Shown here: one piece after another, positions 29,688 to 41,744 of the stretch
Numbering within the stretch: the stretch's first letter is position 1
How the letters are laid out: each line of letters opens with the position of its first letter
DNA from: JADGRB01 sp963835825
GTDB taxonomy: Bacteria; Myxococcota_A; Polyangia; Fen-1088
Reading direction: 5' to 3'
Assembly (NCBI GenBank): GCA_963835825.1
Contig: CAWIGZ010000001.1
Coordinates: 1,612,001 to 1,676,000 of the forward strand
Length of the DNA stretch: 64,000 bases
The notes under the pieces: generated by a model
What the model saw: only the letters and a program-made list of their open reading frames with translations
The model's database searches: none
What the model was told of the DNA's origin: nothing
Translations under genes and position numbers: made by a program

Positions 29688-31653
29688 GTGCGGCTGGGGA
29701 TCTACCTGGTTCTGTTGTTCACCGCCTGCGCGGCTTCGGGGCAGGTCGCGCCCAGCCTGCCGGGGACGTACGGCTCGGGCGAGCCGCTGCCGGCGCCGGT
29801 CGTCCCCGAGCCCGGCAAACCAACGGCGGCGCTGAACGGGCCGGAGCTCTCGGGCGGCCCGACCGACGATCCGGGCGGCGACGCCGACTTCGCGGCCGCC
29901 AAGGCTCGCTTCGACGCGGGCGACGCCGCGGGTGCGCGGCCGCTGCTGCAGGCGTTCCACGACCACCACGCGCAGCACCCGGCGCGGCCGGCGGCCGATC
30001 TCATGCTGGCGCGCCTGGCGCTCGCGCGGGGCGACGCCGAGACGGCCCGGGGCCTGCTGTCGCCGCTGACCTCGCCGCCGCCCGACGAAGGGACGGGGGC
30101 CAGCGCCCGCTACTACCTCGGCCTGGCGGAGACGCGACTGGGGAACTTCGCGCACGCACGCGAGCTGCTGCTTGCCGTTCTTGCCGCCGGCCGGCGCCGC
30201 GGGACCGGGCGACGATTCGCTGGTCGAGCTGCGCGGCGCGCTGGCCGAGGCGACCGCCGGCGTCGGCGACGCGCCCGCGGCCATCGAGCTGTGGGACGCC
30301 TACGCGCGCGGCGGTCGGGAGCCGGAGAAGGCCTACGCGCGGGAGCGGATCACGGCGCTGGCCGGCCAGCTCTCGCCCGACGCGACGGTGCAGACCTACC
30401 GCGCGGCGCCCGAGAAGGGCCTGGCGCGCGCGCTGCTCGGGCGCGGCCGCGGCGTCGGCGCTGCGGGCCCGCGGCGACAGCTCGGGCGCGACGGAGATCC
30501 TGGCGGAGACGGCGTCGGCGCGCGCGGCGGCCGGGGATCGAACAGCCGGGCGAGCGCGCCACCTCTCCCGGCGATCCAGGGCGCCTCGGTCTGGAGCTGG
30601 CGCTGTCGGGGCGGTTTCAACCGGTCGGGGAGGCGGCCCTGCGCGCGGCCATGCTGGCGACCGGGGCGCCCGGGGCGGCGGGGCTTCAGCTCATCGTGCG
30701 CGACTCGGGCGGCAACCCCGAGCGGGTCGCCGGCGGCGTCGAGGAGCTGGCGCGCGGCGAAGCGGTGATCGGCGTGGTGGCGGCGCTCGATCCGAGGAAC
30801 CTGGCCTTCGACGCGGACGGCCCGGCCCCGATGGACGGCCGAAGCGGCTTGCCCCTCCTGGTGCTCGACAGCGGCCCGGGCACGAGTCCGGTCGGGTCGA
30901 CCTTCTATCTGGTCCACAACGCCTCGGCGCGCGCCCGCGCGCTGGCCGAGACCGCCCTGCGGTTCGGCGCGCGTGACTTCGCGATCATCGGTCCCGACAC
31001 CGCCGCCGGCAAGGCCCTGCGGAACGCGTTCAGGAGCGACGTCGTCGCGGGGGGCGGCCGGATCGGGGCGGACGTGAGCTATCCGCCGGGAGCGACGTCG
31101 TTCACGACGGCGGTGGCCGCCATCAAGAGGTCGGCGCCGCAGGTGCGTGTTCGTGGCCGACGGCGCCGATCGGCTGGAGCTGATCGCGCCGGCGCTCGCC
31201 GCCGCGGATCTCTGGGCGGCGCCCTGGGGCGCGCCCCGGCCGGCCGGCATGCCGGGCAAGCCGCGGCCGCGCAACATCCTGTTGCTCTCGACCGCCGCCG
31301 ATCTGTCACCGCGGCTGCTGCAGAGCGCGGGGCGCTACGTCCAGGGGACGCTGCTGGCGCCCGGCTTCTACGCGGGGGCCGCCGATCCGCGGGCGCGCGA
31401 TTTCGTCGACGCCTACCACGCCGCCTATGGGCAGGACCCGCACGCCACCGAGGCCTACGCCTACGACGCGGTCAATACCATCCGGGCCGCCGTGGCGGCG
31501 GGCGCGCGGACCCGGACCGATCTGACGAATGCGCTCTCCACCGGCACGTTCGAGGGGCTGACCGGCGCGCTTCACTTCGGGGCCGATCACGGGCGGGCCG
31601 ATTCGCCGCGCCTCTACGTGGTCGACGGGGACGAGATCAAGACTTACCGCTGA
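29688..31653 (+). CDS. TPR plus periplasmic-binding-fold lipoprotein (PBP-activator-like), frameshifted
   Basis: From GTG 29688, preceded by AAAGGAG. The product has a lipobox-like start (LLFTACAAS), helical repeats (AAKARFDAGDAAGARPLLQAFHD; AGASARYYLGLAETRLGNF in part), then a type 1 periplasmic binding fold (LQLIVRDSGGNPERVAGGV; EAVIGVVAALD; GSTFYLVHNASARARALAE; FAIIGPDTAAGK; GRYVQGTLLAPGF; ATEAYAYDAVNTIRAA). This layout matches LpoA/LppC-like activators of penicillin-binding proteins and ABC amino-acid receptors. Frame changes near 30185, 30470-30545 and 31146 break it; the length is 3n+1. It ends at TGA 31653, overlapping the convergent LigD-like gene by 17 bases. Confidence 0.75.
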
Positions 31654-32955
31654 CCGACTTCCTGACCGATTTGCGACGGCGCGGGCGGGGGCTGGCCCCG
31701 CAGGCGACGGTGATCCAGCCGGCTCGCGCGTCGTAGCGGGAATCGGCGGGGCGGGAGGTCATCCCGGGAATTCCCAGCCGGCAGGCCTCGCGGTGGAAAT
31801 CGGCGCCGGCGCCTTCCAGGTGGTCGAGGTAGCGCAGGCAGGTGCGCTCGGCGACCTGGCGAATCAGCGCGTCGAGCAGCGCCTTGCGGCCGCGCGAGCG
31901 GCGACCCCGCGCAGGTCGTGACCGTCGAGATAGGGGAGATCGAAGAGGTAGTAGGTCAGGACGGCGGGCCCCTCGCCGGCCAGCGTGCGCGCCAGCGCCT
32001 TCGGATCGGCGTGGCCGTCGGGCGCGACCGCGGTGAGCACGCCGTCGACGAACAGGGTGGCCGCCGGGAGCAGGCGGACGGCGTCGGCCACCGCCCGGCG
32101 CTTGCGGGCGGCGGCCGACGGCAGCGGCGCGCCCGTGGGACCGAAGAGCCGCACGTCGCCGCCGTCGGCGCGGGCGATCAGCCGCTCGCCCGGGATGGCC
32201 ATCTCGTGCAGCCAGCCGTCGCCCGCGGGCGGCGCTCGTCGGGCCGTGGCCCGGGGCGGCCGGAGCGAGGCAGGGAAGGGGGCCTCCTTGGCGCCGGGGA
32301 TGCCGGTCATATCGACCTGCGAGCGGTTCGAGTGCCAGACGTGGGCGCGATCGGCCGCGATCTCCTCGAGCGTCCGCTGGGTGGCCACGCTCTCCGGATG
32401 CTCCTCGGTCACGATGCCGGCCGACTCGGGGCGGGTCTCGGCGTCCTTCTCCTTGATGAGCAGCCAGCTCCGGCCGTCGTCGGCGCCGGCCCGCCCCCCG
32501 CGGGGCTTGATCCGGACCAGAGCGAATCCGCCGTGCAGCTTCGTGCCCTTCAACAAAAACTTTAAGTTTCCCGCCGCGAACGCCTTGTGCGGGTCGGCGT
32601 CCTGCGGCTCCCAGGTCCCGCGATCCCACAGGAGCACCGTCCCGCCGCCGTACTCCCCCCGGGGGATGATCCCCTCGAAGTCGGCGTAGGCCATGGGGTG
32701 GTCCTCCGTCTGCATCGCCAGCCGCTTGACCGAGGGGTCGAGGCTCGGTCCTTTCGGGACCGACCAGCTCTTGAGGACCCCCTCCAGCTCGAGGCGGAAA
32801 TCGTAGTGCAGGCGGGTGGCGGCGTGCTTCTGGATCACGAACGTTCGGGCGCGTCCGGCCCGCGCCTCGGGCGACGCCGCGCCTTCCGCTTCGCGCCCCG
32901 GCGGCTCGCGCGTGACCTTGAAGTTCCGCTTGCGGTTGTATTCGGCGAGGCCCAT
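31637..32955 (-). CDS. LigD-like: 3'-phosphoesterase domain plus inactive ligase-like domain, one frameshift
   Basis: From ATG 32955. Residues 1-165 form a LigD-type 3'-phosphoesterase domain: FVIQKHAATRLHYDFRLE, VLKSWSVPKGP, EDHPMAYADFEGIIP, GEYGGGTV. It trims 3' ends in non-homologous end joining. The following region has the layout of the ATP-dependent ligase domain (DGWLHEMAIPGERLIAR; LFVDGVLTAV; YYLFDLPYLDGHDLRG), but the catalytic motif KxDG expected in HEIKWDGYR is missing (HEMAIPGER), so it cannot form the ligase-AMP adduct. A frame change near 31885 leads into GRKALLDALIRQVAERTCLRY and the stop at 31637. The polymerase domain is absent; no Ku gene is in view. Confidence 0.82.
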
Positions 32956-33003
32956 CTCGTCGTGGCGGTCCCTCCGCCCGTCCTATGTTAATAACGTCTC
33001 CCC

Positions 33004-34734
<1,731 letters not shown>

Positions 34735-34738
<4 letters not shown>

Positions 34739-35471
34739 CGAGCCAGACCAAGCCTCCCGTGCAGCTCCCCGCCGCGCGAGCGGGTCATCGTCGCCCTCGA
34801 CGTCCCGGACTGCGCGGCGCTGACCAAGCTCCTCGACCGCCTGGACGGGACGCCCCATCTTTTACAAGGTCGGGCTCGAGCTGTTCGTCGCCGAGGGGGA
34901 GCGGGCGGTGGAGCTGGTGCGGGCCCGGGGCGGGAAGGTCTTCCTCGACCTCAAGCTGCACGACATCCCGGAGACGGTGGCGCGCGCGGTCGCCTCGGCG
35001 GCACGCGTGCAGGCGGAGCTGCTGACGCTGCACACCTCGGGCGGCTACGAGATGCTGGCGCGCGCGGCCGACGCCGCCGCCGGGCGCGTGAAGCTGCTCG
35101 GCGTGACCGTGCTGACCAGCCTGGCCGAGGACGATCTGCGCGCCGAAGGGGTCGAGCAGACAATCCCCGAGATGGTGCGCGCCCGCGCCCGCATCGCGGC
35201 CCGCGCCGGCATCGCCGGCCTGGTCTGCTCGCCGCACGAGATCGAGGCGGCGCACGGCGCGGCCCCCGGGCTGCTGATCGTCGTCCCGGGAATTCGACCC
35301 GCCGGCGTGCCGGGCGCGGCGAAAAAAGAGGACCAGAAGCGGGTCGCCACCGCCGGCCAGGCGATCACCAAGGGGGCGGACTACCTGGTCGTCGGGCGGC
35401 CGGTGCGCGACGCCGCCGATCCGGCCGCGGCGTTCGACGAGCTGGTCCGAGAAGTCGAAGCCGGCGTGTGA
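34735..35471 (+). CDS. pyrF: Orotidine 5'-phosphate decarboxylase, frameshifted
   Basis: Decarboxylates OMP to UMP, the last step of pyrimidine synthesis. GTG 34735 overlaps the proS stop. Two +1 errors near the start: removing C 34777 (GCG-C-GAG) gives ERVIVALDVPDCAAL, and removing a C in the run at 34852-34855 gives IFYKVGLELFVAEG. The catalytic tetrad region is FLDLKLHDIPETV (Asp, Lys, Asp), followed by VTVLTS, VVPGIRP and the phosphate-binding GADYLVVGRPV. The length of 3n+2 agrees with two extra bases. About 245 residues when corrected. Part of the tight cluster proS-pyrF-rlmB. Confidence 0.92.
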
Positions 35472-36308
35472 GCGACGCCGAAGATAGCAAGGGCGAGCGA
35501 AGGGTGGCTTCGCCAGCCCGAAGCGAGCCGGGGGCCCAAGGGCGCGAAGCGCCCGAGGCCCCCCGATTAGATCGGATCGTCTTCGGCGTTCGGCCGGTCG
35601 ACGAGCTGGTGCGCGCGCGTCCGCGCGAGGTGAGCGTCGTCTACGTCGCCGAGGGGACCCGTTCGCCCGAGGTCGAGCGGGTGGTCCAGGCGGCCAAGGA
35701 GCGCGGCGTTTCCGTCGAGATCCGGGCCCGCCGGCTCGTCGCCGAGATGGCGGGCGACGGCGTCCACCAGGGGTTGGTGGCCGTGACCGGCCGGTTTCGC
35801 TACGTCACCATCGACGACATCCTCGCCGCCGCCGACGCAGGCCAACGAGCCGCCGCTGGTGGTGCTGCTCGACGGGATCACCGATCCGCACAACCTGGGC
35901 GCCATCATCCGCAGCGCCGAGGTGCTGGGCGCGCACGGCGTGGTGATCCCGGCCAAGGGGGCGGCGCCGGTGACGGCGGGCGCGGTCAAGGCCTCGGCCG
36001 GCGCCACCGAGCGGGTGCGGATCGCCGAGGTCAACAACCTGATGCGCATCATCGACTACCTGCGCGAGCGCGGCCTGACCGTTCTGGCCGCCGGTGCGGG
36101 CGCCGGCGAGCGCCTCGACCGCCTCGACCTGACCGGCCCGATCGGTCTGGTCGTCGGCTCCGAAGGGAAGGGGACCCGGGAGGCGGTGGCGCGGCGCTGC
36201 AACGGGCGGTTCCACATTCCCCAGCGGGGGACCGTCTCGTCGCTCAACGCTTCCGTCGCGGCCGCCATCGCCCTCTACGAGGTCGCGCGCCAGCGGCAGC
36301 CCGGCTAA
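35468..36308 (+). CDS. rlmB: TrmH/RlmB-family RNA 2'-O-methyltransferase, one frameshift
   Basis: SPOUT-fold methyltransferase, most like RlmB, which methylates ribose at G2251 of 23S rRNA. GTG 35468 overlaps pyrF (GTGA). The first 35 residues are an extension translated from a strong palindrome and are not part of the fold; the protein proper starts at IVFGVRPVDELV. Substrate-binding L30e-like domain to about residue 118, then a frame break at 35838: dropping C in GACG-C-AGG gives ADEANEPPLVVLLDGITDPHN. SPOUT motifs follow: NLGAIIRSAEVLGAHGV, VVGSEGKGTRE and PQRGTVSSLNASVAAAIALYE. Another TrmH-family target is possible. Confidence 0.87.
35530..35563. repeat. Strong palindrome inside the rlmB 5' end
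   Basis: Nested hairpin: outer arms GGGGGCC (35530-35536) and GGCCCCC (35557-35563), inner arms GGGCGC-gaa-GCGCCC (35540-35554). A weaker GGGTGGCTTCGCCAGCCC hairpin precedes it (about 35502-35519). It differs in sequence from the GGGAACCCT family but has a similar two-hairpin layout. It is translated as part of the RlmB N-terminal extension and could hinder ribosomes or mark another repeat family. Confidence 0.65.
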
Positions 36309-36423
36309 GACGCGGCCAGACCGCCGGCCAGACGCGTCGGAAAGCTCGGCCTCCGCTCACGGATCGCGGCATCGCGGCCGCTCATCTGATAGTGTTCGCG
36401 CCCCGGAGGCTCAGAAAAAGCAG

Positions 36424-37512
36424 ATGTCGTCGTCACGTATCCCTGTTGCCGTGGTGGGTGCGACCGGTCTGGCCGGACAGCAGTTCCTGGCGTCCCTGGC
36501 TGGTCACCCGATGTTCGAGATTCGCAAGCTGGCGGCGTCGAGCCGCTCGGCCGGCAAGAAGTTCGCCGCCGCCGTGAAGGACGACAAGGGGGCGTCGAAG
36601 TGGTTCTGCTCGGAGCCGCTCTCCGACGAGCACGCCGGGATCACCGTCGAGGACTCGGCCAACATGACCACCGACGGCATCCGGCTGGTGTTCTCGGCCG
36701 TCGAGGCCGACGTCGCCAAGGTGATCGAGCCCCGGTGCGCCGCCGACATCCCGGTCATCTCCACCGCCAGCGCCTTCCGCTACGAGCCCGACGTGCCGGT
36801 GTTTCTCCCCGGCGTGAACTGGGACCACGCGGCGCTCATCGACGTTCAGCGCAAGAAGCGCGGCTGGAAGGGGTTCGTCTCGCCCGGCCCGAACTGCACC
36901 ACCGTCGGCCTGGCCATGACGCTCAAGCCGCTCGACGACGCGTTCGGCGTGTCGCGGGTGATCATGACGTCGATGCAGGCGCTGTCGGGCGCTGGCCGCT
37001 CGCCGGGCGTCTCGGCGATGGACATCCTCGACAACATCGTCCCCTACATCCCCAAGGAAGAAGAGAAGGTCGAGACCGAGACCCACAAGATCCTGGGCAA
37101 GCTGGTGGGCGCCGCCATCGTGCCGGCGCCGGTGACGGTGTCGTGCACCTGCACGCGCGTCAACGTCATGGAGGGGCACACCGAGTCGGTGTTCGTCGAG
37201 CTGAAGAAGAAGGCGGGCCTCGACGAGGTCAAGGGGGCCTGGCGCGAGTTCGGCGCCGAGATGGCCGCCCTCAAGCTGCCGTCGGCGCCCAAGCACCTCA
37301 TCTCGGTCAGCGACGATCCGTTCCGTCCGCAGGTCCGGCTCGATCGCGACGCCGAAGGGGGCATGTCCACGGTCGTCGGCCGCCTGCGGACCGACCCGGT
37401 GCTGGCCAACGGCATCAAGTACCTGCTCGTCTCGCACAACACCCGCATGGGCGCGGCCCGCGGCGCCATCCTGGTCGCCGAGTACCTGACGACCAAGGGC
37501 TACATCAAGTAA
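36424..37512 (+). CDS. asd: Aspartate-semialdehyde dehydrogenase, archaeal/fungal type
   Basis: 362 residues from ATG 36424. Reduces aspartyl phosphate to aspartate semialdehyde, the branch point to lysine, threonine, methionine and diaminopimelate. Rossmann motif AVVGATGLAGQQFL at the N-terminus; active-site Cys in SPGPNCTTVGL; substrate and acid-base region PAPVTVSCTCTRVNVMEGHTE with the catalytic His after RVNVMEGH. The PGPNCTT form and overall pattern match the archaeal/fungal subclass rather than the common bacterial NPNCST type. It is intact. A hairpin lies in the 77-base gap before the convergent kinase gene. Confidence 0.92.
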   Translation: MSSSRIPVAVVGATGLAGQQFLASLAGHPMFEIRKLAASSRSAGKKFAAAVKDDKGASKWFCSEPLSDEHAGITVEDSANMTTDGIRLVFSAVEADVAKVIEPRCAADIPVISTASAFRYEPDVPVFLPGVNWDHAALIDVQRKKRGWKGFVSPGPNCTTVGLAMTLKPLDDAFGVSRVIMTSMQALSGAGRSPGVSAMDILDNIVPYIPKEEEKVETETHKILGKLVGAAIVPAPVTVSCTCTRVNVMEGHTESVFVELKKKAGLDEVKGAWREFGAEMAALKLPSAPKHLISVSDDPFRPQVRLDRDAEGGMSTVVGRLRTDPVLANGIKYLLVSHNTRMGAARGAILVAEYLTTKGYIK

Positions 37513-37526
37513 CGGTCGCTGCTGGT

Positions 37527-37545
37527 CGCCGCCTATCGGGCGGCG
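37527..37545. terminator. Possible hairpin terminator between asd and the tandem kinase
   Basis: CGCCGCC (37527-37533), loop TATCG, GGCGGCG (37539-37545). It sits between two convergent genes. There is no T run on the asd side, so this is a candidate hairpin only. Confidence 0.35.
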
Positions 37546-37589
37546 CGTCGTCGGGCACGGTTCGCTTCGCTCACCGTCGCCTTTTCGGC

Positions 37590-40340
37590 CTAGGGCGCGT
37601 CGCCCCGCGCGGTCTGGCCGGCCTTCTCGCGGGCCAGGTCGCGGCGCTTGCGGGCGGAGGTGTCCGACGGATCGCGGGCCACGGCGGCGTTGTATTCGCG
37701 CAGCGCCTCCCGGTAGCGCTCCAGGTAAAAGTAGACGTCGCCGACCAGCAGGCGGCCGTTGATCTCGGCGCCCGCGGCGATCGCCTGCCGGCCTTGGCGG
37801 ATCGCCTCCTGGTAGTCGCCGCGATCGAACGCCGTCTGGCCCCGCCCCAGGATCGCCGTCGTGTCGGCGAGCGTCGCGCGGGGCAGAGCCGAGGCGCTCG
37901 GCGCCGGCTTCGGGGCCCGGGCCTCGCTCGACGGATCGGCTGTCGAGCCCTCGGCGGCTGACGACACCGGATGGGCCGCGGGCGTCTTGCCGACCGACGG
38001 CGCCAGGTCGGTCGTCACCAGATGGCGCGCGGAGGCCACCAGCCTCTTCTGCGGCTCGGTCTCCGACGGTGCCGGGAGGGGCGGGCCGGCGGCGATCGCA
38101 GGCGGCGGGGTGGGCGGCCTGGCCGCGGATGGCGTTGCCGACCTGGCCGACGGCGTGACACCGACGGCGATGGTTTCGTCCGGCGCGAAGGGCGTCCCTT
38201 GCTCTCGCAACAGGCGGGTCACGACCAGCGCCAGCGCCGCGATCAACACCGCCGCCGCCAGGGCCGCGCCGCCCAGCCGGACCCGGCGAACGGGGGCCGA
38301 ACGGGAAGAGGCCGGCGCGACGACCGTGTCGGTGCTCGCCGGCGGCATCCGCGGGGTGGTCAGCGCGCCGCTCGGCATCCGGGCCGGCGCCGGCGCCCCC
38401 TCGGCGGTCGTGAGACAGGCCATGACCTGCTCCTTGAGCGCGGCCATCGAGGGCTGGCGATCGCCCGGAGCGCGGGCGAGCGCGCGCATGATCAGCCTCT
38501 GCACGTCGCGCGGCAGCTCGGGGCGCAATTCACCGACCGGGCGCGGGTCCTCGCTGGCCTTGCGCTGCAGCACCTCGATGGCGTCGTCACCGGTGCACGG
38601 CTGCGTGGCGGTCAGCATCTCGTAGAGCAGCCCACCGACGGCGTAGACGTCGGTCAGCGCGTCGGCCGCCTTGCCCGCCGCCTGCTCGGGCGCCATGTAG
38701 GCGGGCGTGCCGATGGCGATGTCCGGGCGGGTGAGGGCGGCGCCGACCGCCAGATCGAGATCCTTCGAGATCCCGAAGTCGAGCACCTTCACGAAATCCG
38801 CCTCGTCGTTGCGGTTCACGAGCATGACGTTGGCCGGCTTGAGATCGCGGTGGATGACCTCGGCGGCGTGCGCCGCCTCGAGCGCGCGCGCGATCTGCGC
38901 CGCCACCAACAGGGCGCGCTCGACCGGCAGCGGTCCCGTCCGGAGGATCAGCTCCTCCAGGTTGACGCCGTCGAGGAACTCCATGACGAAGTAGAACGCG
39001 CCGTCGGGCGTGCTGCCCGAATCGGTCACGTCGACGATGTTCGGGTGCCCGATCTTCGAGGCAGCGCGCGCCTCGCGGCGGAACCGCTCGACCAGATCGG
39101 CGCTGTGGTGAAAGCGGGCGTGCAGGACCTTGATGGCCACCCGCCGGCCGATGTCGATGTGCTGGGCCTCGTAGACCCGCCCCATGGCCCCCTCGCCGCA
39201 GAGCCGCCGGATGTGGTAGCGCCCGCCCAGCGTGGTCCCGATCCGCGGGTCCTCGCCCTCTCGATGGGGCTCGTCGCGGAGCGACGTCGACGCAACGGTG
39301 TGCCCGGCCGAGGGGACGCCGTGGCCTGCGGCCGGCGCGCGGTGGCCCCCCGAGAGCATCGCGCGCGAGCCGGCGATCAGCCGATCGCGCTCGCGCTTCT
39401 CCTCGCGCACGTCGTCGGCGAACAGCGGACGGAGGAAGCTGGCCAGCCGATCGGCGTCGGTCTTGGGCGCCGTCTCGGCCAGGAACGCCGCCAGATCGGC
39501 CCGCAGGAGCTCGGCGCTCGGGTAGCGCTCTTCGCGCTCCACCGCCAGGGCCCGCATGACGATGCGGTCGAGCTCCGGCGGGACGCGATGGCTGATCGTC
39601 GAGGGCGGGACGACCTCGGGGTTGCGCGCCCGCGCCATGGCGTCGGGGTTCGGTTGATCGGCGGGGCTGGCGATCGGGAAGAGCTGCCGCCCGGTCAAGA
39701 GCTCCCAGAGCATGATCCCGGCCGCGTAGATGTCGACCCGGCCGTCGAGCGGCTGGCGGCGGGCCTGCTCGGGCGAGAGATAGGACAGCTTGCCGTAGAC
39801 GATCCCCGGCGTGGTCCGCTCCATCTTGAGGATCGACATCGCCAGGCCGAAGTCGGTCAGCTTCACCTCGCCGGTGTAGGAGAGCAGCACGTTGGCCGGC
39901 GAGACGTCGCGATGGACCAGCTTGAGATCCTCGAAGGCGTGCGCGTAGACCAGCGCCCGCGTGATCTCCTTGACGATGTAGACCGAGATGTCGACCGGGA
40001 AGGGGACCCGCCTGTCGGCGCAGCGGTTCCAGATCGCCAGCAGGTCCTTGCCGTCGACGAACTCCATCGCCAGGAAGATCTGCCCCTCCTGCATGCCGGC
40101 GTCGAAGACGCTGACCATGTTCCCGTGCGCCAGCCGCAGCGCGACCAGCGCCTCGTCCCGGAACCGGCGCGAGTTCTCGGAGGCGGGGAGGTCGGGGATG
40201 ACCTGCTTGATCACGCAGAGCTTCTCGAGCCCGGGCGTCCCCGTCAGCGCGAGGTGGAGCTGCCCCATCCCTCCTCGGGCGAGGGGCTTGAGGAGCACGT
40301 AATTGTCGAAGCGTCGTGGAAACCCGCCCAGTCCCGTCAC
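37590..40340 (-). CDS. Tandem Ser/Thr protein kinase with TPR tail
   Basis: About 916 residues from GTG 40340, picked because it starts 10 residues before the first kinase fold (RRFDNYVLLKPLARGGMGQL); the open frame reaches 40475. It has two kinase domains in one chain. Kinase A (about 10-280): ARGGMGQL, CVIKQV, HRDVSPANVLL, TDFGLA, YLSPEQ. Kinase B (about 385-640): GEGAMGRV, VAIKVLH, HRDLKPANVML, LDFGIS, YMAPEQ. Both keep Lys, HRD and DFG residues, so both look active. One membrane helix (about 690-712, AALAAAVLIAALALVV) leads to a Pro/Ala-rich linker and a C-terminal TPR (FDRGDYQEAIRQGRQAIAAG). It is divergent from coaBC. Confidence 0.88.
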   Translation of the reverse strand: MTGLGGFPRRFDNYVLLKPLARGGMGQLHLALTGTPGLEKLCVIKQVIPDLPASENSRRFRDEALVALRLAHGNMVSVFDAGMQEGQIFLAMEFVDGKDLLAIWNRCADRRVPFPVDISVYIVKEITRALVYAHAFEDLKLVHRDVSPANVLLSYTGEVKLTDFGLAMSILKMERTTPGIVYGKLSYLSPEQARRQPLDGRVDIYAAGIMLWELLTGRQLFPIASPADQPNPDAMARARNPEVVPPSTISHRVPPELDRIVMRALAVEREERYPSAELLRADLAAFLAETAPKTDADRLASFLRPLFADDVREEKRERDRLIAGSRAMLSGGHRAPAAGHGVPSAGHTVASTSLRDEPHREGEDPRIGTTLGGRYHIRRLCGEGAMGRVYEAQHIDIGRRVAIKVLHARFHHSADLVERFRREARAASKIGHPNIVDVTDSGSTPDGAFYFVMEFLDGVNLEELILRTGPLPVERALLVAAQIARALEAAHAAEVIHRDLKPANVMLVNRNDEADFVKVLDFGISKDLDLAVGAALTRPDIAIGTPAYMAPEQAAGKAADALTDVYAVGGLLYEMLTATQPCTGDDAIEVLQRKASEDPRPVGELRPELPRDVQRLIMRALARAPGDRQPSMAALKEQVMACLTTAEGAPAPARMPSGALTTPRMPPASTDTVVAPASSRSAPVRRVRLGGAALAAAVLIAALALVVTRLLREQGTPFAPDETIAVGVTPSARSATPSAARPPTPPPAIAAGPPLPAPSETEPQKRLVASARHLVTTDLAPSVGKTPAAHPVSSAAEGSTADPSSEARAPKPAPSASALPRATLADTTAILGRGQTAFDRGDYQEAIRQGRQAIAAGAEINGRLLVGDVYFYLERYREALREYNAAVARDPSDTSARKRRDLAREKAGQTARGDAP

Positions 40341-40395
40341 GGCGGGGATTTTACATTGCGCCGCGTGCGAATGAGACGTGACATATTCGAGGGGC

Positions 40396-41744
40396 ATGGA
40401 CGATTCTCGGTCAGTTGGACTCGAGGCCACCCCGGCGACCACCTTGGCCGGACGGCGCATCGTCCTGGGAATCACCGGGGGGATCGCGGCCTACAAGGCG
40501 GCCGAGCTCTGCCGGCTGCTGGTCAAGGCGGGCGCGACCGTGCGGGTGGTGATGACCGAGGCCGCCACCGAGTTCATCACCCCGCTGACCATGCAGACGC
40601 TGTCGGGCGCCCCGGTCTCGCGGCAGCTGTTCGATCTCGCCGGGGAGGCCGAGATCGGGCACATCCGGCTGGCCGACGAGGCCGACCTCTTGATCGTGGC
40701 GCCGGCGACGGCGGATGCCATTGCCCGGCTGGCGGCGGGGATGGCCAACGATCTGCTGACGGCGGTCGTGCTGGCCTCGAAGGCGCCCCTGCTGCTGGCG
40801 CCGGCGATGAACGTGAACATGTGGGAGAACCCGCTGACCCAGGCCAACCTCGGCCGGCTGCTCGGCCCGGCCGGCGGAGGCCGCGTCTCGACGGTCGGCC
40901 CCGATAGCGGCGAGCTGGCCTGCGGGTGGATCGGCGCCGGCCGGCTGATCGAGCCGGCGGAGATCGTGGCGGCGGCGGCGCGCCTGCTGGCGCCGGCGGA
41001 TCTCGGCCGGCCGGCGGGTGGTCGTCACGGCCGGCCCGACCCGCGAGCCCGTCGACGACGTTCGGTTCCTCGGCAACCGGTCGTCGGGGAAGATGGGCGC
41101 CGCGCTGGCGGCGGCGGCGGCGGCGCGCGGCGCCGAGGTGACGTTGCTGGCCGGGCCGGGGACGCCGAAGGTCCAGGGCGGCGCCGGCGGCCCGATCGCG
41201 CGCATCGACGTGGAGACGGCCGCCGATCTGGAGCGGGCGCTGGCCTCGGTCGCCCCCGGCGCCGACGCGGTGGTGATGGCCGCGGCGGTGGCTGATTTTC
41301 GGCCCCGGGCGCGGGCGGCGGGCAAGCTGTCGCGGCGCGACGCCGGCGGCGAGCTCACGCTGGAGCTCACCGCAGGTCCCCGATCTGCTGGCCGGTCTGG
41401 CGCAGGCCCGGCAGAACGGGCGACCGTTCCTGATCGGCTTCGCCGCCGAGCTCGGGGGCGGGGCGGCGCTGGAGGCGCGGGCCAGCGGCAAGCTGCGCGA
41501 AAAGGGGTGCGACGCCATCGTGGCCAACGACGTGAGCGCACCCGGCATCGGCTTCGATGCCGACGACAACGCGGTGACGGTGATGTTCGCCGACGGCAGC
41601 CGCGCCGACATCCCGCGCGCCTCCAAGCGCGCCGTGGCCGACCAGCTCTGGGGGCTGTTCGCCTCCCGGCTGCCGGCCCCGGGCGACGCCCAGCGCGAAG
41701 GGCAGGGGAAGAAGAAGGACGCGCGCCGGAGCGGAGATGCCTGA
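40396..41744 (+). CDS. coaBC: Bifunctional CoaBC, two frameshifts
   Basis: Makes 4'-phosphopantetheine in coenzyme A synthesis. ATG 40396 (GTG 40378 also possible). CoaC half: flavin-binding VLGITGGIAAYKAAELCR, catalytic His in EIGHIRLADEADL, MNVNMW (PXMNXXMW motif) and the CGW substrate-clamp motif in LACGWIGAGRL. CoaB half: VVVTAGPTREPVDDVRFLGN, SSGKMG and VMAAAVADFRP. A frame break near 41015 is fixed by one deletion before VVVTAGPTRE; the second, at 41373 (ACCG-C-AGG), restores EVPDLLAGLAQARQNGRPF and ANDVSAPGIGFDADDN. The length of 3n+2 fits. The 3' end overlaps the next gene by 8 bases. Confidence 0.9.

Noticed and set aside
37971..40907. Long plus-strand frame across the tandem kinase
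   Set aside because: Same reason: composition is that of an antisense shadow and no domain is recognisable; the kinase motifs lie on the other strand.
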